64,000 nt of DNA from Oegoconia quadripuncta (taxonomy: Eukaryota > Arthropoda > Insecta > Lepidoptera > Autostichidae), in assembly GCA_949316235.1 (NCBI GenBank), contig OX438745.1:7755001-7819000 (forward strand), in the 5' to 3' direction. The position numbers and the translations under genes were made by a program. Numbering within the stretch: the first letter of the stretch is position 1; every line of letters starts with the position of its first letter. Shown here piece by piece: positions 44,961 to 56,475 of this stretch. The notes beneath the pieces were generated by a model. That model had not been told where the DNA came from. It ran no database searches and saw only the letters and a program-made list of their open reading frames with translations.

Positions 44961-44990
44961 AAAGGAGTTTATAAAGTACGAGTGACAAAT

Positions 44991-45070
44991 AATTATAAAT
45001 ATTTCGGACACTTACATCAATTATCTAGTCCGCAAATGCAATACTAGATAATGGATAAACATAAATAAAT
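44991..45070 (-). mobile_element. SINE-2 tail fragment
   Basis: atttcggacacttacatcaa, ttatctagtccgcaaa and an (aaat)n end in the middle of the usual body. Confidence 0.6.
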
Positions 45071-45134
45071 AAATAAAAATTTTATTTCACTCACCATACA
45101 AAAATATTTGATGTTCGCTACGCTATATGATAAA

Positions 45135-45268
45135 ATAACTTTTCGTCCGCGGCTTCACCTGCATAAATAACGTTATCGCAGATATTTATTTTTTTCTTTA
45201 ATTTTTTCCGCTTTAGCGGGATAAAAAATATCCTAAGTTTTAATCCAGCGTACCAATGTTCTACCTAT
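45135..45268 (+). mobile_element. RTE-type LINE tail
   Basis: cttttcgtccgcggcttcac, gcgggataaaaaatatccta and accaatgttctacctat; ends directly at the start of the next foldback. Confidence 0.6.
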
Positions 45269-45269
45269 A

Positions 45270-45605
45270 CAGGGTGAATTTGAATTCGTGTAATCCCATA
45301 AACTGGTGATGCCACTGTTGATAACGAATAACTTTCCCCGAGGAACCAATGTCGAATTCGATCAAATAATTTTCGATTACCGATACAAAGTAGACCATTC
45401 TGAAACCACCTTTATGGAAAAACAACAATTATCTGTTGGTGATTCCACTCCTGATTACCAAACAACTTTACACTAGGAACCATAGCCATAGCATAAATTG
45501 TTGGACTTCCATACTAAAGGTGGTTTCATAATGGCTTACTTTGTATGGGTAATAAAAATTTTTGTTATCGAATTACGCTACGGTTCCTAGTGGAAAGTTG
45601 TTCGT
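45270..45605. mobile_element. CAGGGTG foldback, compound copy
   Basis: Left terminus cagggtgaatttgaattcgt. The sequence then contains the left-arm segment twice (ggtgatgccactgttgataa and ggtgattccactcctgatta) and one central part (ttggacttccatactaaagg), so it looks like one and a half elements fused. The right terminus is lost. Confidence 0.6.
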
Positions 45606-46384
45606 AATCGGAAGCGGAATTCCTCCGAGATGAGTGGCTCGATGTGTGGGCACCTCCTCGCATTTCAAAAACACTAACGACTAATTTTTAGGCCCCCATG
45701 CATGGTCTGCACAGGGGGCTGTCTGTAACACCTACTATACTCAACAATTGTCTGTTGTAATGACCGTGATCTGTTAGTGTACCCCCCTTTCAGCCTCTGA
45801 CGTAACTGTCTTGAGCAACGCCTTTTTTGCGTCGTGGGTTATGAAACGAAAACGTTGCCTTGTTTACGTAAAGCGCCCACGCATTCCGTCTTCCTCGAAT
45901 AATATCACAAACTAATGTACCTGTCAAATATTTTAACATGTTTTTTTTTATTTGACGATGGAAAGCAAGTGGAGATGGCAATGAACTGTAAAAATATTTT
46001 ATTAATGAGACGAGTGAAAACTCCCGTTGTAGCCAAGGGGACTAGCGTCTTCGTTTTACAATTTACAGGAAGCGGCAGAAAATAGAATGGTGATTCAGTA
46101 GCCTCACTGTAAATTAGGATATTGCTAATATTTTGTGGTGAATCAAACAAGGTGAATGGTGCTATCGTCATTAGGTGTCATCTTCAAAATGAAGTGTGGA
46201 GGTCGTTGGCAAAATTGCCAAATTATGGCATTATTTAAGAGATGAAAATTACTCCTAACAATTTTTGAATCATTTGCGGATATGATTTTTTACCAACGAT
46301 TCCTCAACTAGCTGTCGTCTTCTTCAATTTAAGAGCTACGCTCTTGTCGATGGAGTAATGACCACATCTCTCTGCTTAGCTGTA

Positions 46385-46648
46385 CAGGGTGAAATTTAAT
46401 TCGTGTAATTCCTGTTTACTGATGATTTCACTTTTGATTACGAATAATTTTCCACTAGGAACCATAGCCGAATTCAACCGAAAATTGTTGGACTTCCATA
46501 CTAAAGGTGGCTTCAAAATGAATTACTTTGTATTAGTTATTCGAAAATATTTTGATCGAATACGACTATGGTTCCTTGGGGAAAGTTGTTCGTAATCAGT
46601 TGTGGAGTCACCAGTTAACAGGAATTACACGAATTAAATTTCACCCTG
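46385..46648. mobile_element. CAGGGTG foldback, complete copy
   Basis: 264 bp. Left cagggtgaaatttaattcgt and gtaattcctgtt are inverted at the right as aacaggaattac and acgaattaaatttcaccctg. The imperfect palindrome continues inward (ggaaccatagccg versus cgactatggttcc). No coding content. A half copy is at 57159-57347. Confidence 0.8.
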
Positions 46649-46904
46649 CATATTTGAAAACTTTCCTGAAACAAATGTCACATCGCAAGAAACTATTTTT
46701 CGGAAATATGGAGAGGTATTCATAATAATTTTTAGATAATAGTTTAAAGAGATCTTCTACTGTCCACCTTGTGTGTGAACATTCTACGCTGTGCGTGGCG
46801 GTGTGTAGTGTCTACTCGAGATCTGTAATGCCTAAATAAATAAATAATAAAAATGATTTCACCGTGTATAACCATAATAAGAAAGCTATGGGTAATAATT
46901 CATC

Positions 46905-47140
46905 ATCATCACAGGTATCCAGCGACTTCCCGCGACCTTTATTAGGTCACCCGTCCCTGGTGGACGTCATATGCTGCACTTTTCGGTATATGGTCGCCAC
47001 CCTTAGAAACTTTATGTCCTATGCGCTATGTGTCCAGCTCAATACCACTTCAATTTACTAATCCGCTGGGTCATATCGTTGATATTCGTTCTTTTATGTT
47101 TCTTCAGTCCTGATTCGACTACGAGACACACCGAGCATCG
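46905..47140 (-). pseudogene. RTE-like LINE 3' ORF remnant
   Basis: Minus-strand pieces MLGVSRSRIRTEE and, after a frame change, TQRISKLKWY, stop, AGHIAHRT, then LIKVAGSRWIPV and the gatgatgat terminus. Multiple stops. Same family as 2342, 8366 and 39360. Confidence 0.6.
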
Positions 47141-47504
47141 CTATTTGCATTAATCATGTGACCTTGAACTTCCTTGTGACACAGACAGGTAACGTATCAG
47201 TGCCATAAATACCTAAGTCAGTAGCAAGATACATAATGATGCCATAATAAAAAAATTGGATTCTGGGTACCATAATAGTTACCATTTTCCCTACCACTAT
47301 AAAACCAATTTGTATACCCATTAATTTGACGTATAAAAATAACTTTTTCATTCAGGCGACAAGCCGCGTACGTCGGTCCAAGGTTGTGACGTCAGGTGTC
47401 AATAAAGATGTTACCACTAACCACTGACAGTTCAAGGTCATTGCCAGCCCTATGACCATGGTCGCCAGGGCCGGACTACCGATTGATATATCGGACCTCG
47501 ATAG

Positions 47505-47637
47505 CAGACCTGCCCCCGTAGCATGACATCGTTTGTCGCGCGCGACAGGAGTGAGGGTGGGATAGTTGTATATTTCGTCCAAACAAATGAGCAGGGCAAA
47601 TATTATTTCGCGCGACATACACGTTTATCATGCCAGT
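47505..47637 (-). mobile_element. Family G fragment
   Basis: ccgtagcatgacatcgtttg, tcgcgcgcgacagg, atttcgtccaaacaaatg and cgcgcgacatacacgtttat, reversed relative to 55893. Confidence 0.65.
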
Positions 47638-47699
47638 GAAAGTAGCGAACATAGGATAAGGAGGTCTGGTGTTAGCTGATCGTTATGTTAATTGCTATT

Positions 47700-47935
47700 G
47701 TTTTGTAATATGTAATATAAAATGTAATATAAAATGTAATATTATTGTAAAGATGGAAACTAATTGAAAAGATGGTGTTGTTGCGGAGTTTCTTGTCGCT
47801 TCTTCTCCCTAACCATAACACCTTGTGAAGCGATGTAGATTAAAAAAAAATAACATGTTGACTCTCAATAAGTGATATTTTTGTATCCTACATTGAATAA
47901 AATATTTTTGATTTTGATTTTTTGATTTTGATACC
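47700..47935 (+). mobile_element. LINE 3'UTR with (gatttt)n tail
   Basis: gcggagtttcttgtcgcttc, ttgtgaagcgatgtagatta, gaataaaatatttttgattt and a run of gattttt units. A form well known from lepidopteran LINE termini. Confidence 0.6.
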
Positions 47936-48490
47936 ACTTTGCGACACCGAAAACTAGCTACTGCAAACTTTATATTGATGTTCCATATTTTTATGTTGTG
48001 TTATGTAGTACATACAATCGAAATTAAGTAAGTCTGTAAATGTGTATTCTCATTTGCACTTACATTTCATTTTTTTACGCGGAAACAAAATTTTTAAGGC
48101 TAGTTTTTTTAATGATTTTTTTTTTATTGTCATATACGTTCAATTGCCAAAGATTGTCGGGTTAATTTTGTTAGACCCTATACCTACTAGGAGGGTCCTG
48201 TACTACAGGTGAAAAATATACGAACATTGATCCCATGAATATGACAGTAAAATAACTAAAATATAGCAAACATTGTGATAATTTTTCCACGAAATCCATT
48301 CACTTGTTTCATCGTGATGGAGCAACAAACAATCGTACAACTCTCCAATTAATATTAAAGTATAACACTCGTGACAAAATGACGGTGGGGTGTTTATGTG
48401 TTTGTCTCGTATGTGTTAACTTCTTGGGGCCCTACGATTCTTTAATCCAGCCCTGGTAACAATGACACCGCGTAATGATAGGCCGCACAC
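47936..48490. other. No gene seen
   Basis: AT-rich with poly-T runs near 48110-48125; no frame or matched repeat. Confidence 0.5.
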
Positions 48491-48769
48491 GCGGCCGCAC
48501 GACGACCGTAACCCTACCAGTATAAGCAGGTCTCGCAGCGTTCACATTTCCGGGGAGCGAGCGTCACCCGGACAGTTTATACTGGTTGAAGTAAGGTCGT
48601 AATGCCCACTGTCTTCCTCGTACCCATCAACGATCGACGTACTTATTTAACACTCAGGCAACGTTGCTACGTTGTTCATCGGGGAAATCTAATTATTACT
48701 CTATTTATTCTTGGGTAATATAAAAATAGTGGAGTCATAAATTCGTAACATAATTATGTTGTTCGGCAC

Positions 48770-49000
48770 GTAAAAAGAATCGAACTACCCGTCTCTTCCT
48801 GTAGGTATCTTAACCGGCGACTATGGGATTTTCCACCAAGAAACATCTACAGATTTTAATGGCGATGCACTCACCTCCTGTCACGTGTGCATTTCTGTAC
48901 CTATATTTCAAGTTTTAATATTTGGAACACCCAAACACTTGCTTGGGGTATCTCGGACCACATTTGGGATAAAGGTCGTGCAGTTGTGTATGTATTATTT
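48770..49000 (+). repeat. Family H, most complete copy
   Basis: Runs from cgaactacccgtctcttcct through gggattttccaccaagaaac, cctgtcacgtgtgcatttct and tggaacacccaaacacttgc to acatttgggataaaggtcgt, linking the separate pieces seen at 6830, 28690, 31905 and 34798. Confidence 0.6.
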
Positions 49001-49011
49001 TATCCCAACTA

Positions 49012-49240
49012 TCCCAACTAATATTATAAATGTGAAAGTTGTGTGTGTGTGTGTATGTATGTATGAATGTAGGTATGTATGTATGTTTGTTACCTCTTCA
49101 CGTGTTAACGGCTGGAAAGATTTGGTTGAAATTTGGTTGGTAGAGAGATTAGGACCTGGATTAACATATAGGTTATTTTTTTGCTGAATCGATCTCGATA
49201 AAATGTTCCACGTGAACGAAGTCGCGGGCAACTGCTAGTT
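49012..49240 (-). mobile_element. RTE-type LINE tail, best copy
   Basis: Minus strand: tagcagttgcccgcgacttc, gttcacgtggaacattttat, gcaaaaaaataacctatatg, ccaaatctttccagccgtta, cacgtgaagaggtaacaaac, (atac)n and (ac)n, then ttcacatttataatatt. Confidence 0.75.
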
Positions 49241-49588
49241 ATACATAATAGCTTTCCACCTGCGACTTTTCAATCAAAAAATTTTGCGTATTATTTCGAG
49301 CTATGATTTGTATTACTCTTGATAATATACGAATCTCTTTATGTTTGACTTCGCCGTGAAATTTGTAGGATATCATTTTATATTCGCAGTGGCGGCTGTT
49401 TATTAAAGTTAAGGTTACATATTTGTACTTATATATTTAATATTATTGTAAAAGCTGTTGCAAAATTATGTGACTTGCTTGAAGAAGAAGAGACCGAGGC
49501 GAGCGCGCCTCGGTTACATACAAAGAAACTTTATCCGGGTTCTGGGCTCGGATATGAATTTCGAATATGGAAATTAATTAATTTAATA

Positions 49589-49978
49589 TTAAATATAGGT
49601 GAAAACTTGCATTTGATAACATTTCCGTATTGTATTTTCAAGTTGAGGTACGGAACACTTCAAATTGAAGCGTACGTGAAAATTAATTGACTCCAGATTC
49701 AATTGGCAGACTACTCTTGACGGGGTTAATAGACGATAAGTTAGATTAATGGTGCGGGTTAGTCCATAGTAAACATTATACTGACATTGGTATAGAGAAG
49801 AGGCCATTTCGACCTCATTAAACCTCGATGGGCCATCATCCACTACAATAGGCCATCCTGTGGATGGCGTAGTGCTTCCAATCGGCCTCGGTGTTGGTTT
49901 TTCTCCTGCATATAGAGTAGTAAGACAGTGGTGCGGTACAAACGTGGCCCAATCAAAAGTATTTGTTTGAACCTTCAA
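49589..49978 (-). CDS. Unrecognised 129-residue open frame
   Basis: Longest open frame in the window. Contains AGEKPTPRPIGSTTPSTGWP and VVDDGPSRFNEVEMASSLYQ. Mixed composition, no transmembrane segment or known motif. It overlaps by 26 bp the end of the next frame, which lies upstream on the same strand. Could be a decayed TE ORF or chance. Confidence 0.2.
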   Translation of the reverse strand: MKVQTNTFDWATFVPHHCLTTLYAGEKPTPRPIGSTTPSTGWPIVVDDGPSRFNEVEMASSLYQCQYNVYYGLTRTINLTYRLLTPSRVVCQLNLESINFHVRFNLKCSVPQLENTIRKCYQMQVFTYI

Positions 49979-50210
49979 TTAGCTGATCGGGTGTTGATAT
50001 TAAAAAGGTAAATATTGAAATATGAGGAAATCGTATAGATGCGTTGCAATCACGCTGGGCCATCTCACTGACAAATCCATGGGCCATCGATAGCCTATCA
50101 TGTAGGGGAGCTTTAAGAGCTTTAAGGAGAACAAGTTTTAAAAGTAAACATAAGGAAGAAATAGTTTCATATACATTTTCACAGCATAACGTTAATTTGT
50201 GATAGCGCAC
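49953..50210 (-). CDS. Unrecognised 85-residue open frame
   Basis: Minus-strand frame with SSLCLLLKLVLLKALKAPLH and MAHGFVSEMAQRDCNASIR. Its end overlaps the start of the 129-residue frame in another phase, as would happen with one frameshifted ORF of about 210 residues. No family recognised. Confidence 0.2.
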   Translation of the reverse strand: MRYHKLTLCCENVYETISSLCLLLKLVLLKALKAPLHDRLSMAHGFVSEMAQRDCNASIRFPHISIFTFLISTPDQLIEGSNKYF

Positions 50211-50501
50211 GACGGGCAGAAACTACATGAAAATGCTCTTAGGAAGTTAAACTTAACTCATTGGAGAAATCAAGTAGTTTAGAAAATAAATGTTAAAAAC
50301 ACTTCTATGTATTCATTCCATGTATTCATTATTTTTGTAATTTTTTTTACTATCTGTATGTGTACACTTGAGCATTGCAGTACGTTATAGCAAAATATTG
50401 TAAAATGTAATTGTAAATGTAACACGCTAATTTCCTTGTGAAAACAATTAAGATGGCTTGATTGATTTTTGCCAATCCCGTGAAGGGTAAATAAAAATAA
50501 T

Positions 50502-50567
50502 TCGATTCGAATCCGCAACCGTTGGTATGGCTGACAGGGCCACTATCCACTACACCATTCGGTCGTC
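50502..50567 (-). mobile_element. SINE-2 head only
   Basis: attcgaatccgcaaccgttg, gtatggctgacagggccact and acaccattcggtcgtc; body and tail are missing. Confidence 0.6.
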
Positions 50568-50985
50568 ATAACGTAACCCTTAAATGCGACACACATAAAA
50601 TAAATAATTTTCGACTAACCGATATTTCATGAGTATGCCTATTAATGACGCGCGCAAGTTTCTCTGTAAAAAAATTTGTTGCTTCATTCACCTCAGTATT
50701 ATCGGTAACTTCATAACCTCCATAAGATCACGTACTATATTCTTCAAATCTCTTCTAATTGGAACGCGTGACAATCGCCCACAACTCACCCTACCTAGTT
50801 TCAATGCTAACATCGCTATCTTTAGTGATCAGTTACAACCGCATTACATACAACACCGACAGCTGGCATAAGCGATTTAACAAAGATGTGATCAATGCAC
50901 GACTTTTCCCTCGTGGACCTTATTACTACAAACTGTCATAGAACATGGAATATGTACTTTGTATACTTTGCATGCATATGCATTT

Positions 50986-51312
50986 TAACCACCTCCGTGG
51001 CGCAATGTAAACAACATAGGGTTTACTAATCGGAAGTTTCGGGTTCTATCCCGGCGGGTCGCTTAGTACTCGGTTTGGTTAGTGGTAGGGCATTTCAAAA
51101 GTCCGCCTGGCTAGTTGCCACAATCTTATCTAAGTCTGCCCCCAAACAGCAATGTTAATAGGATTGTTGTGTTCCGATTGTCGAGATAAGATAGACAGTC
51201 CCCCATAATAAGATGGGGTTTCCTGGTACGCTATCATCTTAGACCTCATCTTCACTTAACATCAAGTGTGATTGAGGGTATGTGCTAACCAGTTGTGTAT
51301 AAAAAAAATATA
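50986..51312 (+). mobile_element. SINE-3, full length, diverged
   Basis: Head ccacctccgtggcgcaatgt, B box damaged (gggttctatcccggcggg), otherwise complete to gtgtataaaaaaaa. Confidence 0.8.
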
Positions 51313-51581
51313 AATTATTATCAGTGTTAAACGATCTCTAATTACTAGTCCGACTGTACCTGATGTACTGCACACTCGACGCACATAGATGTAACCAACA
51401 ACGCGTGCGTAGCACACCTTCGATACGCCTGTTCATATTACGTGTCATATGGATCTTAGTAGTCGACTGTACAAACAAGACTGATGAATACTTAACGTAA
51501 TTCTACCTACTAACGTTGTTTTGATTTACGATTGTACTAATGTAATTCTACATAGCTGTCTCCTCATGTAAGGGACGTTGC

Positions 51582-52072
51582 TTTTAGAAAGAAAGATCTC
51601 AAACTTAACACGAAATCTCAGTCGTACAATTATTTCTTTAATAATGATTTCAAAATACACGTTATAGTATAACACAAACTTAAAATAAAAAAGAAACAAA
51701 ACAGAACTACAATAACTGACTTTTACTACACAATAGTGCCTTTGTATTAGAAATAAAGATGTTAAACCTAACACGAAATCTCAGTCGTACACTTATTCCT
51801 TTAAAAATGATTTCAAAATACACGTTATTTCACAACACAAACTTAAAATAAAAGAAACAACACAGAACTACAATAACTGACTTTTATTCCACAATAGTGT
51901 CTTTGTATTAGAAATAAAAATGTTAAACCTGACACGAAATCTCAGTCGTACAATTATTCCTTTAATAACGATATCAAAATACACGTTATTGCACAACACA
52001 AATAAACTTAAAATAAAAAAGAAACAACACAGAACTACAATAACTTGCGTTTGCTGAACAATAGTGTTGTTG
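51582..52072 (+). repeat. 162-bp tandem repeat, three units
   Basis: The anchor acgaaatctcagtcgtaca occurs at 51610, 51773 and 51934 (spacings 163 and 161). Each unit continues with ttcaaaatacacgttat, cttaaaataaa, agaactacaataact and acaatagtg. The units are highly alike. Minus frames over it (51526-51774, 51868-52086, 51986-52351) come from the repeat. Confidence 0.9.
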
Positions 52073-52534
52073 TTGTACACAAACACTTAAAATATAATAG
52101 CAGGAAATATAATGAAAAATGCAACATCTCCCGCTGCATTCCGATAACGAACCATTGTGAATAACAAAGAGCCCTGCGGAGCTGGAATGAGTTAGAAAAC
52201 TAAGTATCTCGCTATTGAAATCTATCGGCAATGCTATTTCGGTGACAGAACTATCGAGTATACCTAACGAGAGTAGTTTGTGTGAACTCATAACAGACCT
52301 GCCGAAGAAGTTTACATATACGTGGTGTATCTGAGGATAGTGCATAACCAAAAGATATAGTTCACCTGCAGACTATTAGACTATAATGTATGATGAAGAC
52401 TTTCTCGACTAAGTTTTACCAGTAAGTGCAGTTTTAGACGAGTAACATACGGTTTGATTTCTAGCCTACACACGATGCGTTATAAAAACGCTACACAAAT
52501 TGTTAGCAGAAATCCAACTCTCAGTTAAAGTAAA

Positions 52535-52640
52535 AAAAAATGTAGGTACACAGGGTACACGAAGTAGATTTAACATTTTTAAAGCTACCGCTTTGTCCAA
52601 ATACAATTTCCCCCCGAAGAAGAACAAGGAAGATAAATGC
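52535..52640 (-). mobile_element. CR1-like LINE 3'UTR fragment
   Basis: tgtaggtacacagggtacac and agaagaacaaggaagataaa correspond to 678-790. Confidence 0.5.
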
Positions 52641-52789
52641 ATGCTCTTGTAGTGTGTCAATAATATTCTTTGGGTGTACCAGTATGTATATATGCGAGCA
52701 GTTGTGGTGCAGTCGTGTTCCCTATAGGTTTTCGGTTAACGAAGTTCAGCAATTTCTGGCGCTGTCAATTTTTAGATATAATACCACTT

Positions 52790-52920
52790 ATGGCAATTTA
52801 ATACGAATGTTTCTGTGCTTCGGAGGGCACGATAAATTTATCCGCCTCCACACTCCTCTCACTGCAACTCCTGTAAGTCAGTATCGACAGTGGTACTCTG
52901 CACGGCACTGAAGGTCCAAA
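52790..52920 (+). repeat. TE segment with gtgcttcggagggcac
   Basis: Opposite-strand match to 20700-20720. The 85-residue frame at 52654-52911 runs over it and is not supported as a gene. Confidence 0.35.
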
Positions 52921-53029
52921 CGCCTTAAGAGTAAAATATTTGAACTAGGAAAGAAGTTTCCCATCCCCCTCGGCAAATAGGAGTGTAGCTAATATTTATG
53001 ACTAAAAATTTAAATATATTTGTTATTTC

Positions 53030-53378
53030 TATAGAAATTGCATGGCTCTAGTCTTGTTTAAATTTATGTGTAGATTATTGGAATTCAATAATTATTTACC
53101 TTTCAACGCTTTAATTACCTTTAGTTCGAATGATTTTATGGTGTCACCTTTTATTATTAATATTGTATCGTCAGTAAATAGTACGCATTCATTTACAATG
53201 CCCTTTGGTAGATTTCCTTTGATTGTGATAGCATCGAGCAGATCATTAATATAGAGATGAAATAATAGTGGACCAAGGACACTTCCTTGTGGTACTCCTG
53301 TATTAAGGATTGACATTTAAACTTTTCATTAATTAATGTTTTGTGTTTCGTTTCTACGAATTTTGTTATGCCACACAT
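53030..53378 (-). pseudogene. LINE reverse transcriptase fragment, frameshifted
   Basis: Minus strand: FVETKHKTLINEKFKCQS, then a frame change, GVPQGSVLGPLLF, LYINDLLDAI, CVLFTDDTILI (catalytic pair as FTDD) and, across a stop, LLNSNNLHINLNKTRAMQ, the usual WFxxNxLxLNxxKT block. Covers the palm and the start of the thumb region. At least one frameshift and one stop. A different copy from 44651-44960. Confidence 0.8.
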
Positions 53379-53462
53379 TGCGCTTTATTCATCAAATAAA
53401 TTTGAACCCAGTGCCTTTCCTCTAATACCATCATCATCCTATCAGCCGAAAGACGTCCAAAT

Positions 53463-54833
53463 AATTAAATAAATAAATACTACACAAATCTCAAATTTAT
53501 TTAGAAGCATCGTGTGATTAACAAAATCCATTGGTTTAGCAGTTTAGACGTGAAAGCCGGATAGACTTTCACATTGACTCAGCAGTGCTGTGCACTCTGT
53601 GTGCAATCAATAACAGTTGTCATTCAACATCGTCGCACAATATATGCAACTAGCTCTGGATTAGGTCTGCAACTGCTTCTGTCTTCTTTTCTTTAACACT
53701 GTCATCATTACACTCGAAATGAAAACCATTGGGCTTCACAGTTTCTATTCAAAATAATGACATTTCTTTGTCTTTGCCAGTTCCCATTGTCAAGGAGGTG
53801 TTTAAAACTAATAAATCTTACCTAATTTTCGGCTTAAAATTACCATTATGGCTTGCTTAATTTGTTTTGGTCAATCCCAGGCGGGATCAAGCAGGCGAAA
53901 ATGTTACCTAACCCCTTAAGGATTCCGTCGGAGTTATTAAGTAATTAATTCTCCACTGAAAGCCGTCTCATTAAGCTGGGAGCTGTTAGGGTGTTGTTCG
54001 TAATTCGTTGGAATTAAAATTTTACAAAAATATGCTCCAATAATGAAATATTGTTACTGGTCTACATTGACCCGGAGGTTTTATATTTTCGACATCTATT
54101 GCGATAACTTTCAAAACTTTCCTTTAACATTTCTGACAGCTTTTAAGCGTTCAATATTTATTGTGGTAACATAAAGTTATGTGTAACTACCCACTACTTG
54201 CTAGATTTATTGTAAAATTATCAATTTAATAACACTGATATACATAACAACATTTCTAAATACATACTAATAAAACACTTCCTTTGGTTAGGTAAAAATA
54301 AGTTATAATTTTAAATAAGTATCTCTCGTCCTTGTTATTCTTAATTTTTTTTCGAGGGAGCACTCGTTGGTTGAGTAAATTGTTAATCTAATAAATTAGG
54401 CTTAAAATTCGTTGTTTTCTAAGGTTAATTTAAAGTAAAGATTTAAAAATTTAAGAAAAATGCTGTATTTCATGAAATAACTATTTATTTAAAATACGAA
54501 GTATCCAACAACAAAAACCACTACCTATATACTAAATCAAGAGCGACTATTTAAGCTTAATTTATCTAGAAGCTGACCAGCTTCTACAATTAATTAATTG
54601 TTCAGTATTGTCAATGGATCATGTAGATTACCTGAATCTTCATCCAAAAGTCGTTCCATAAGGAAGTTTGCGAAATTATTCCAGGAAAAACGAAAGCCTC
54701 TCTATTTTTATCATCTTGATTTGTTAGGTGACTTTTTTTAAGCGATTTTCTGTTCGCATTTTATTCTGAACGACGAGAATAGTTTATACACAAAGTGTTA
54801 CAAATTTCCTTTTTTTTAAGTTATTATTGTTAA
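53463..54833. other. No gene seen
   Basis: 1.4 kb of AT-rich sequence. At 53430-53462 a reversed RTE terminus (catcatcctatcagccgaaa) precedes it; nothing further is recognised. Confidence 0.55.
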
Positions 54834-55110
54834 AAGGGTTTAATCCTGCACGGTATTGGATACAAATTTTGAAGTCCAAATTTTTCGAAATAAATTGATC
54901 GAATATAATGAAACTTTATAAGCATAAATCACGTACAAAATCAAAAATGTTAGTAGAGAACGAACTATGTTTTCCATAGTAATAGAAAAAATGAAATATA
55001 TCTGTGATTCCTGCTTATACGTACAAAGTTTCAGTAGAATCGGTCTATTCATTTCGATAAATTTTTACTTTTTCGTAATTTTTATCCAATACCTTGCAGT
55101 ATAAACCCTT
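54834..55110. mobile_element. TTAA foldback inserted in a palindromic site (copy 4)
   Basis: 277 bp between TTAA at 54830-54833 and 55111-55114, termini aagggtttaatcc and ataaaccctt. The flanks beyond the TTAA are themselves inverted: gttattattg on the left, caataataac on the right. Confidence 0.8.
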
Positions 55111-55150
55111 TTAACAATAATAACATCTTTTTTTTTGGAAGGAATTCTGT

Positions 55151-55169
55151 GTGGGATAAACCCTCTTAA
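55151..55169 (+). mobile_element. Solo TTAA-foldback terminus
   Basis: gtgggataaaccctcttaa, a right end without the rest, 37 bp beyond copy 4. Confidence 0.5.
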
Positions 55170-55892
55170 GATACTATATAAATCAGAATAATAAAGGTTT
55201 TAGATACCTTTTAATATTTATCGAATAATCCAAACTTAAAACTTATTACTCATCAACGTCTGGTATTGAAATGTTAAAGCACTTATTTGTTTAAACATGT
55301 TCTAAAAAGATAGTAACATAATCCAATGTAACAGCTTCAAAGAGCCGTCTCTCTTCTGAAGCGAATGTAAACACGTGATTAATTACACTCGTCACTATTC
55401 ACATCTAAGATAACACTTTAGGTGCTTGTCTGCGAGTGTGAAAGACATTGTTTAACTTATTGAAATCATCAAATCTAACAAGTATATTTTTATTAAAGAA
55501 ATCGGGAATATCTTGGGCAAACCTGGGCGTCTACTCTCTAGCGAAAACAATTCCGGACGGTTCTAACTTCGGACTTTTTCTTCTGCTAAGAATGCTTTAT
55601 TTGCATAACTTCAGACGTTCCTTGCGTCCCGTACTAACTTGTGATGTCCAACTACATACAAAAAAAATAAAATAATGACGATTGGTTCATAATTGGCACA
55701 GCAAACTGCAAAAGAAGAAGTCCGAAGTTACGCCCGTCCGAAGCTATTTTCGTTAGAGAGTAGACGAAGAGAAGTGTGTAGGCACTTGCCGAGTGGTAGC
55801 GACTCTATGTTACTGCTTTAATTAAACATAGCTAAGCTAATGAGGAAAGGACACTGCAATTTGGAAAGATGTGGTTGGATTGGAAACTTGCA

Positions 55893-56475
55893 CTATAGCA
55901 TGACAGGCGCGATAAACGTTTATGTCGCGCGAGATAGCATTTGTCCTGCTCATTCGCTTGGACAAAGTATACTGCTATCCCACTCTCACTCCTAAACGAC
56001 ACGACACGACACGACAAACAATGTCATGCTACACAGGCTGAATTTTGTTTATTAAACTGAGAAGAAAGTTCAAATACAACCATCAATTGCCTTTCCAAAA
56101 TATCATACAAATATTTTTTTAAAGAAAGTCAATGAGTTCGTCCGCGTGGAGTTCGAGGTAAAATTTTCCATATTTATTAATGTAATTAATAAAATTAAAT
56201 AAATTGTGTCCATAGCTCTCAGTAAATCAGAATCATATATATTCTGTTCTATGAATATAATCGTAATCATTTATTTTTTTCTTAAAGGAAGATAATCAAA
56301 TGCTTCAAAAATTCGGTGCGCTTTTGCTGTATTTTCGGTGCAAATCCTTAGCCCTGGGGTTCAGAAACTCACTCCTTAAACTCTAAGATGTAGGTGATTC
56401 CACTGGGGAGCCACAGTTACGGTTATAAAGGATTCCAAACTGCATTCACGTGCCAATTTTTCCACTTCTCTCGCT
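55893..56475 (+). mobile_element. Family G element, uninterrupted copy
   Basis: Starts near tagcatgacaggcgcgataa, then tttatgtcgcgcgagatag, gacacgacacgacacgac (four acacg units at 55998-56018), aatcagaatcatatatattc, gcttttgctgtattttcggt and cttagccctggggttcagaa, ending near cattcacgtgcc. No coding frame, no clear terminal inverted repeats, no poly-A. The same order is found at 58441-59271. Confidence 0.7.

Noticed and set aside
51582..52072. CRISPR-like array
   Set aside because: Units of 162 bp are contiguous, with no unique spacers, in a eukaryotic setting.
51986..52351. 121-residue minus frame
   Set aside because: Half of it comes from the 162-bp tandem repeat; the rest has no recognisable content.
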